NCBI GenBank assembly: GCA_024762335.1
Contig: JANTHO010000021.1
Location: forward strand, 1 to 37,172
From: Acidimicrobiia bacterium
GTDB lineage: Bacteria; Actinomycetota; Acidimicrobiia; Spongiisociales; UBA5794
Length of the DNA stretch: 37,172 bases
Direction: 5' to 3'
This document shows, in pieces, positions 29,403 through 37,172 of this stretch. The notes beneath the pieces were generated by a model. That model was not told where the DNA came from. It saw only the letters and a program-made list of their open reading frames with translations, and ran no database searches. Numbering within the stretch: the stretch's first letter is position 1; each line of letters begins with the position of its first letter. The position numbers and the translations under genes were made by a program.

Positions 29403-30296
29403 ATGACACGATACGGGAGCATCGAAGGCGGTGGCACGAAGTTCGTGTGCGCCGTCGGAACCGGACCCGAAGATCTCGCGGCGACCATCACCTATCCGAC
29501 AACCAACCCCGAAGAGACGCTCGGGCGCGCCATCGCGTTCTTCCACGAGCACGGCCCGCTCGACGCGATCGGGATCGCGACGTTCGGGCCGCTCGACCTC
29601 GACCCATCATCGACGACCTACGGTCATGTCCGCCGGACCCCGAAGCCTGGATGGTCCGGCACCGACGTGATCGGTGCCTTCTCCTCCTCGTTCGACGTAC
29701 CGATCGGGTTCGACACGGACGTCAACGGCGCGGCCCTCGGCGAGCGGCGGTGGGGCGCCGGCAGAGGCCTCGACACCTTCATCTACATCACCGTCGGGAC
29801 CGGCATCGGAGGAGGGGGCGTCATCGGCGGCGAACCCATGCACGGCCTCATCCATCCGGAGATGGGGCACCTCCGGCTTCCCCGCCATCCGGACGATCCA
29901 TACGCCGGCCGATGTCCCTTCCACGGCGACTGCCTCGAAGGGGTTGCATCGGGACCCGCCATCGAAGATCGGTGGGGGGCGAGATCCGAGGACCTCGGTT
30001 CGAAGACCGAACGGGCTGTCGAATTCGAAGCGTTCAGCCTGGGATACGCCGTGGCGGACCTCGTTCTCGCTCTCTCGCCGGAACGAATCATCATCGGGGG
30101 AGGAGTGATGCACCTTCCCGGACTTCTCGAGGAGACCCGGTTGCGCATGCTCGAAGCCCTCGGTGGATACGTCGACTCGCCCGCCCTCGTCGACGGCGGC
30201 GAAGCCTTCCTCGTGGCGCCCGCACTCGGGAACCGGTCCGGCATTTCCGGTGGATTCGTGCTTGCAGAACGGGCCGTCGCCGGGTTGCGCCGATGA
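29403..30296 (+). CDS. ROK-family sugar kinase (fructokinase-like)
   Basis: A 297-residue ATP-dependent sugar kinase. It begins YGSIEGGGTKFVCAVG (ATP phosphate loop, residues 4-19) and has FDTDVNGAALGERRWGAGRG with the catalytic aspartate (about residues 101-120). It has the ROK ATP-binding block ITVGTGIGGG and the zinc-binding signature HPEMGH...CPFHGDCLEGVASGPA (about residues 152-187, His-Cys-His-Cys pattern). IGGGVM lies near the C-terminus. This zinc-module form resembles ScrK/GmuE fructo- or mannokinases. No sugar transporter or glycosidase is adjacent. The frame runs upstream through the HNH gene but that part is a shadow. Confidence 0.92.
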   Translation: MTRYGSIEGGGTKFVCAVGTGPEDLAATITYPTTNPEETLGRAIAFFHEHGPLDAIGIATFGPLDLDPSSTTYGHVRRTPKPGWSGTDVIGAFSSSFDVPIGFDTDVNGAALGERRWGAGRGLDTFIYITVGTGIGGGGVIGGEPMHGLIHPEMGHLRLPRHPDDPYAGRCPFHGDCLEGVASGPAIEDRWGARSEDLGSKTERAVEFEAFSLGYAVADLVLALSPERIIIGGGVMHLPGLLEETRLRMLEALGGYVDSPALVDGGEAFLVAPALGNRSGISGGFVLAERAVAGLRR

Positions 30297-30310
30297 CTCG
30301 ATCGCACCCG

Positions 30311-30316
30311 TAGACT
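30311..30316 (+). promoter_or_regulatory. -10 element (TAGACT) of the ppiC-mazG-eno operon
   Basis: TAGACT lies 25 nt before the ATG at 30342, leaving a leader of about 18 nt with a purine-rich CAGAGAG just before the start. This is the only promoter seen for the six-gene run to ppx. Confidence 0.4.
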
Positions 30317-30341
30317 GAAGGTCCCCGACCCGGACAGAGAG

Positions 30342-31255
30342 ATGCGATTCAGTACGAGAACACTGCTCCTCGCCGCCGCCGCGGCACTCGTTGCCGCAGC
30401 CTGCTCCAGCGCTTCGGTCGTTGCCACCGTCGACGGTTCGACGATCGACAACGCATCCGTCGTGAATCTGAGGACGAGCTTCATGGAAGGCTCCGACTAC
30501 GACGGTGAGGCCTACCGGGGAGACCTGACGAACCTGATCTATCTCGAAGCGCAGAAGAATGCTGCGGAACAGGACTTCGGACTCACCGGACTCGACGATC
30601 CGGACGCGATCGCAGCGAAGATCGCAAACCCGACCGAAGAGGAAGCGCAGATCTTTGCGGCGGTGGCGGCGGCTCCCGATCGCACCGAGGCGACCGCCGA
30701 TGCCGTGGCCGAGCAGCTCATCATTCGCGATGCGGTCCAGGCCGAACTCGTCAACGACGTCGAGTATCTCAAAGACATCTACGAGAATCGGTTCGAGATG
30801 CTCACGAACGTGTGCGCCCGGCACATTCTCGTGGAGACCGTCGAGGAGGCTGAGGCGGTCAAAGCCCGTCTCGAAGCCGGTGAGGACTTCGCAACGGTCG
30901 CCGATGAGCTGTCACTGGACACGTTCAGCCCCGGTGGGCAACTGGCCTGTCCCAGCGCCGCCGGTGACTTCGTTCCCGATTTCTCCACGGCCGTCGCTAC
31001 GGCTCCGATCGGGGAGTTGACCGATCCGGTTCACTCGGAATTCGGATGGCACATCATCATGGTCGACGAGCGGACGGCCCCTGAGAGCATCGACGAGTTG
31101 ATCGCCGATCCGATTCAGTATCTCCATCCGACACTCGTCAGCAATCTGTGGGTCGTATGGATCGACGATGCCGTCAAGAATGCGGACATCGATGTGGCGT
31201 CTCAGATCGGAACCTGGTCGTACGACTCCCACGGCATCCTGCCGCCCTCGGCGGG

Positions 31256-31259
<4 letters not shown>
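30342..31259 (+). CDS. Lipoprotein with parvulin-type peptidyl-prolyl isomerase domain
   Basis: A 305-residue exported folding factor of the SurA/PrsA type. A lipoprotein signal peptide ends at VAAAC (cysteine 21). A SurA-N-like helical region follows (about residues 28-145). The rotamase domain covers about residues 160-245: CARHILVETVEEAEAVKARLEAGEDFATVA, then the glycine-rich SPGGQLACPSAAGDFVPDF, then GELTDPVHSEFGWHIIMVDER. It would act on secreted proteins outside the membrane. The domain is followed by an unassigned 55-residue tail. The gene heads the operon and overlaps mazG by 4 nt. In mycobacteria a lipoprotein gene (lpqU) likewise sits between mazG and eno, but that one is unrelated. 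Confidence 0.88.
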
Positions 31260-34031
<2,772 letters not shown>

Positions 34032-34032
<1 letters not shown>

Positions 34033-34463
34033 TGACCGACACGCTCGAGAAGACGACGAAGGCCGAGCCCCTCCGCAAACAGCGGTGGGGCTGGGTGCTC
34101 GCCGTGCTTCTGCTCGGGGCTCTGGCACTCACGGTCTCCGGGATTCTGCCGTTCCGCGAGATGGTGTCGCAGCAGAGGCAGATCGATCGGGCCCACGAGC
34201 AACTCTCCGCCCTCGAAGATGAGAACGCAACGTTGACCGAGGACATCGAGATGCTCGGGACCGATGCCGAGATCGAACGGATCGCGCGCGAACAGTACGG
34301 ACTGGTTCGTCCGGGCGAGATCGCCTACGTCGTCGTGACACCGGAGGAGTCTGTCGTCGTGACCGTGCCGTCGAATGACTCGATCGTTCGGTCGGATCAG
34401 CGTCCCTGGTGGAGGCGAGTCTGGGATTTCGTAGCGGGGACCGACGTGCAACCGGATGGATGA
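34032..34463 (+). CDS. FtsB/DivIC-type septum formation protein
   Basis: A 143-residue single-pass division protein. A basic cytoplasmic N-terminus (about residues 1-19) precedes a membrane helix (about residues 20-40) and a coiled coil rich in leucine, glutamate and aspartate (about residues 45-80). The conserved block IERIAREQYGLVRPGEIAYVVV follows (about residues 84-105). The tail is divergent and ends with a basic-aromatic patch. FtsB/DivIC proteins bridge FtsL and FtsQ/DivIB at the division site. Position directly after eno is a conserved actinobacterial trait. The ATG shares one base with the eno stop, with AAGGTGGG as a likely ribosome binding site. Confidence 0.9.
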
Positions 34464-34983
34464 CCGGAGCATTGTCGAGGCGCAGATCGGACGGCCGCCC
34501 CGGTCTCCGATCGTCGTAGCCGCACGCTGCCATCTCGGCCTCCCGACGGTGATCACCGTTCCACCGATCCTCGACGACGGGACGCCCTTTCCGACGCTCT
34601 ACTGGTTGACCTGTCCGCTTGCATCGAAACGGATCGGACGGATCGAGGCGACCGGTGGCGTGCGTCGAGCAGAGCATCTCATCGCCGAGGATGACGAGTT
34701 TGCGAGACGCCATGAGGCAGCCGCAGCGCGATATGCCTCGACCAGGGATGAAATGCTCCCGGCGGATCACACCGGACCCGCACCCACCGGGGGAGTCGGC
34801 GGTGCGGGTGCCGGCGTGAAATGCCTTCACGCTCACTATGCGGACACCGCGGTCGGCAACGACAACCCGGTGGGCGATTGGGTCGCCCGTCAGATCGAGC
34901 CGTTGGACTGCACGTTGCCGTGCATCGCCGACGGTGAGGACGGCTCGACCGACCGGAACCCAGACTGGTTCGAACCGCGATGA
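34456..34983 (+). CDS. DUF501 family protein
   Basis: A 175-residue protein of unknown function matching DUF501 (COG1507). It begins EAQIGRPPRSPIVVAARCHLGLPTVITV (about residues 8-35). The core is DGTPFPTLYWLTCPLASKRIGRIEATGG (about residues 41-68), and the later stretch holds KCLHAHYADTAVGNDNPVGDWVA with conserved Cys and His residues, possibly a metal site. The family is almost always found between divIC and ppx in actinobacteria, as here, but no activity is known to me. It overlaps divIC by 8 nt and ppx by 4 nt. Confidence 0.92.
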   Translation: MDDRSIVEAQIGRPPRSPIVVAARCHLGLPTVITVPPILDDGTPFPTLYWLTCPLASKRIGRIEATGGVRRAEHLIAEDDEFARRHEAAAARYASTRDEMLPADHTGPAPTGGVGGAGAGVKCLHAHYADTAVGNDNPVGDWVARQIEPLDCTLPCIADGEDGSTDRNPDWFEPR

Positions 34984-35855
34984 CGGTCGGGGCGGTCGAC
35001 ATAGGGACGAACTCGATGCGCCTCCTGATCATCGACGGCGGGGTCGAGATCGCTCGGGAGGTCGAAGTGACGGGTCTCGGGTTCGGTGTCGACGCCACGG
35101 GCCACTTTGTCGAGGAACGGGTTCAAGCCACACTGGCTGTGTTACACCGGTACGGCGAGATGATGGATCGGCACAAGGCCGATCTGAGACGAGCCGTCGC
35201 CACATCCGCGACGAGAGACGCGGCGGAGGGACCGGAATTCATCGAGCGTGCCGCTGCGGCGCTCGGCGTCCGTCCGCAGATCATCACGGGTCCGGAGGAG
35301 GCAGCGTTGTCGTTCAGCGGGGCCACGAGCGGTCGCGGCGGGCCTGCCCTCGTCATCGATATCGGTGGTGGATCGACCGAGTTCGTATACGGCGAGAACG
35401 GTCGGGTGCGGTACGCCACCAGTATCGACATGGGATCGGTTCGCCTGACCGAGCGGTCTCTTCCATCGAGACCCGCCCGGTCGCATGAAGTGAAGGCAGC
35501 CCGTGAAGCCGTGGCTGAGGCTTTCGCCGGAGTGGAAGTTCCCGCGTCTGCTCCGTCCGCGCTGGGCGTGGCCGGCACGTTCACGAGCCTTGCAGCGATC
35601 GCTCTCGATCTCCCCGCGTACGACCGGGATCGGGTCGACGGGACCACTCTGACGATCGATCAGATCCGGGGGATGATCGCTCGTCTCGCACCGATGACGA
35701 TCGAGGAGACGGAGACCATCCCGTCGCTCGACCCGAAACGAGCACCGGTTCTCCTGGCAGGTGCCATCGTCGCCGAGGGCTCTCTTGCGTCACTTGGCAT
35801 CACGGAGATCACCGTCAGCGAACACGACCTGCTCGACGGTCTGGCTCGAGCCTGA
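34980..35855 (+). CDS. ppx: Ppx/GppA-family exopolyphosphatase
   Basis: A 291-residue ASKHA-fold phosphatase that degrades polyphosphate and/or pppGpp. Motifs seen are AVDIGTNSMRLLI (residues 5-17), ATSATRDA, the Ppx-specific GPEEAALSFSGA, LVIDIGGGSTEFVYG (about residues 123-137), DMGSVRLTER and VAGTFTSLAAIAL. It has only the two-lobed phosphatase core and lacks the C-terminal HD domains of the long E. coli-type enzyme, as is usual for actinobacterial short forms. It is last in the ppiC-mazG-eno-divIC-DUF501-ppx operon. The next gene is convergent, only 3 nt away, with no hairpin seen between them. Confidence 0.93.
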   Translation: MTVGAVDIGTNSMRLLIIDGGVEIAREVEVTGLGFGVDATGHFVEERVQATLAVLHRYGEMMDRHKADLRRAVATSATRDAAEGPEFIERAAAALGVRPQIITGPEEAALSFSGATSGRGGPALVIDIGGGSTEFVYGENGRVRYATSIDMGSVRLTERSLPSRPARSHEVKAAREAVAEAFAGVEVPASAPSALGVAGTFTSLAAIALDLPAYDRDRVDGTTLTIDQIRGMIARLAPMTIEETETIPSLDPKRAPVLLAGAIVAEGSLASLGITEITVSEHDLLDGLARA

Positions 35856-35858
35856 AGC

Positions 35859-37172
35859 TCAGTCGTCTTCCTTCAAACTCGCAACGACCTGATCGGCCAT
35901 GTTCGACGGCATCTCCTGATAGTGATCGTGGGCGGCCTTGAACCGTCCCCACCCCTGGGTGATGGAGCGAAGATCGATCGCGTAGCTCATGATCTCGGAC
36001 GTCGGGACGAGCGCGGTGATCTGCTGCTTACCGCCCGGTGCAGCCTCGGTGCCTTGCAACTGGCCGCGCCGTGAGGAGAGATCGCCCATCACGTCGCCCT
36101 GGTACTCGGCAGGCACGGTCACGACCACCCGCGAGATGGGTTCGAGCAGGACGGGGCCGGCCTTTTCCATGGCGGCCTTGAACCCGAGACGTCCGGCCAT
36201 CTTGAAGCTCATCTCGGACGAATCGACCGAGTGGTACTTCCCGTCGTAGACGGCGACCTGGACATCGACCACCGGGAATCCACGCACACCGCTGTCGGCC
36301 ATCGTTTCGGTGATGCCCTTCTCAACGGCAGGTATGAACTGGCGCGGAATGGAGCCACCTTTGATCTCGTCGACGAACTTGAAGCCTTCTCCTCTCGGGA
36401 GGGGCGAAACGCGGAGGAAGCACACGCCGTACTGGCCGTGGCCACCCGTCTGCTTCTTGTACTTCCCCTCGGCCTCCGACGTGCGTGAGATCGTCTCGCG
36501 ATACGGCACCCGCACCGTCGAGGTATCGACCGCTACGCCGAACTTCCGTTCAAGCCGCTCGAGCGTGATCGTGAGGTGGGTCTCGCCCATGCCCCACAGA
36601 AGTGTCTGTTTGGTCTCGCTGTTGCGTTCGAGACGGAGCGCCGGATCCTCTGCGAGGATGCGCCGAAGGGCGTTCGCGAGTTTGTCCTCGTCGGCTTGCG
36701 TCTTGGCCGTCACCGCCGTAGCGAGTACCGGTTCGGGCCGATCGACGCGGGGAAGCCGTACGGGCTTGTTCTTCGGGGCGAGGGTGTCGCCGGTGCTCGT
36801 ATCGCTGAGTTTCGCGACGGCGACGATGTCGCCGGCGGGGGCTGCATCGACGAGTTCGGTTTCCTTGCCGATCATCGTGGCGATCTTCGCGAGCTTCTCA
36901 TCGGACCCGGATCGGCTGTTCGACAGAACAGTCTCGGGCTTCAGCGTTCCCGAACGGATCCGCATCAGCGAGATCTGGCCGACGTACGGGTCGGCGATGG
37001 TCTTGAAGACGAACGCGAGGGGATCCGCGGTCTCATCCGATGGGATCTCCACGGTCTGGTCACCTGCGGTGACGGTCATCGGCGGTCGCTTGTTCGGCGC
37101 CGGACCGAGTTCGGTGATGAAGTCTGCGAGTCGGTCGACGGCGATCGGCCCCGTGGCGGAGCCGCATACAAC
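35859..37172 (-). CDS. Elongation factor G-like protein (EF-G2 type), 5' part cut off by window edge
   Basis: The visible 437 codons are the C-terminal two thirds of a translational GTPase; the frame is open to the right edge, so the true start and the GTPase domain lie outside. The apparent ATG at 37079 is internal: upstream codons in frame read VVCGSATGPIAVDRLADFI, the end of a G domain. Domain II (ADPLAFVFKTIADPYVG), domain III (LLWGMGETHLTITLERLERKFG), domain IV (RETISRTSEAEGKYKKQTGGHGQYG) and domain V (EPISRVVVTVPAEYQGDVMGDLSSRRGQLQG) follow. GETHLTI instead of GELHLE and overall divergence indicate an EF-G paralogue like mycobacterial FusA2, not the main FusA. Its role is unclear. Confidence 0.9.
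   Translation of the reverse strand, partial: VVCGSATGPIAVDRLADFITELGPAPNKRPPMTVTAGDQTVEIPSDETADPLAFVFKTIADPYVGQISLMRIRSGTLKPETVLSNSRSGSDEKLAKIATMIGKETELVDAAPAGDIVAVAKLSDTSTGDTLAPKNKPVRLPRVDRPEPVLATAVTAKTQADEDKLANALRRILAEDPALRLERNSETKQTLLWGMGETHLTITLERLERKFGVAVDTSTVRVPYRETISRTSEAEGKYKKQTGGHGQYGVCFLRVSPLPRGEGFKFVDEIKGGSIPRQFIPAVEKGITETMADSGVRGFPVVDVQVAVYDGKYHSVDSSEMSFKMAGRLGFKAAMEKAGPVLLEPISRVVVTVPAEYQGDVMGDLSSRRGQLQGTEAAPGGKQQITALVPTSEIMSYAIDLRSITQGWGRFKAAHDHYQEMPSNMADQVVASLKEDD

Noticed and set aside
28246-30296. Prophage or defence island around the HNH gene
   Set aside because: No integrase, capsid, terminase, restriction or toxin-antitoxin genes are present; the only neighbours are the ROK kinase and housekeeping genes.
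29327-30313. 328-codon frame overlapping the ROK kinase
   Set aside because: Extremely arginine-rich product, the usual +1 shadow of a GC-rich gene; the ROK frame carries all kinase motifs.

Overview
The window is GC-rich, gene-dense chromosomal DNA from a member of the Actinomycetota. The evidence is gene order. Blocks such as tatD-rsmA-ispE, glmU-prs-(yjbQ)-rplY-pth, mfd near mazG-eno-divIC-DUF501-ppx, and a Glp-type moeA with a GlpR/SepX-type membrane protein follow the order known from mycobacteria and streptomycetes. A 27-codon gene for the actinobacterial ribosomal protein bL37 supports the same placement. Many leaderless-type starts, a COG2178 translin and a DUF222-HNH gene would fit a deep-branching class such as Acidimicrobiia, but that is a guess from gene content.

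Layout. 1-1740: uppP and a SAF-domain protein on the minus strand, with a strong hairpin beyond uppP. 1743-4530: an overlapping plus-strand run plsY-moeA/glp-moaC-mogA. 4604-5917: a unit with its own promoter encoding GlpR/SepX-like protein, translin-family protein and a small zinc ribbon, followed by tRNA-Ala(CGC). 6144-11037: single genes (amidohydrolase, potassium channel, glgC, metalloprotease lipoprotein), with a palindromic and tandem repeat patch at 7.4-7.65 kb. 11154-12666: bL37 (minus), DUF192, rsmI, and an AbrB-type regulator (minus) overlapping the rsmI end. 12792-16889: metG, tatD, rsmA, ispE. 16929-21129: tRNA-Gln(TTG), glmU, prs, yjbQ, rplY, pth. 21141-27589: glpK, pgsA, a short-chain reductase/epimerase and mfd. 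27590-28245: a long gap with palindromes, one an inverted copy of the 7.4-kb repeat. 28246-30296: DUF222-HNH gene and a ROK sugar kinase. 30342-35855: tightly overlapping ppiC lipoprotein-mazG-eno-divIC-DUF501-ppx. 35859-37172: minus-strand EF-G-like gene running off the right edge.

The genes serve core functions: cell-envelope precursors (uppP, glmU, ispE), phospholipid synthesis (plsY, pgsA, with glpK feeding glycerol 3-phosphate), translation and ribosome maturation (metG, rsmA, rsmI, rplY, pth, bL37, two tRNAs), molybdenum cofactor and possibly division (moeA/glp, moaC, mogA, glpR, divIC), and nucleotide housekeeping and repair (prs, mazG, mfd).

The most noteworthy signals are: (1) a recurring TAnnnT hexamer 6-10 nt before 14 start codons, suggesting pervasive leaderless transcription, twice with the upstream TAG stop forming the -10; (2) the GlpR-translin-zinc ribbon unit beside Moco genes; (3) the bL37 gene; (4) a dispersed hairpin repeat family. 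I found no CRISPR array, insertion sequence, prophage or recognisable defence island.
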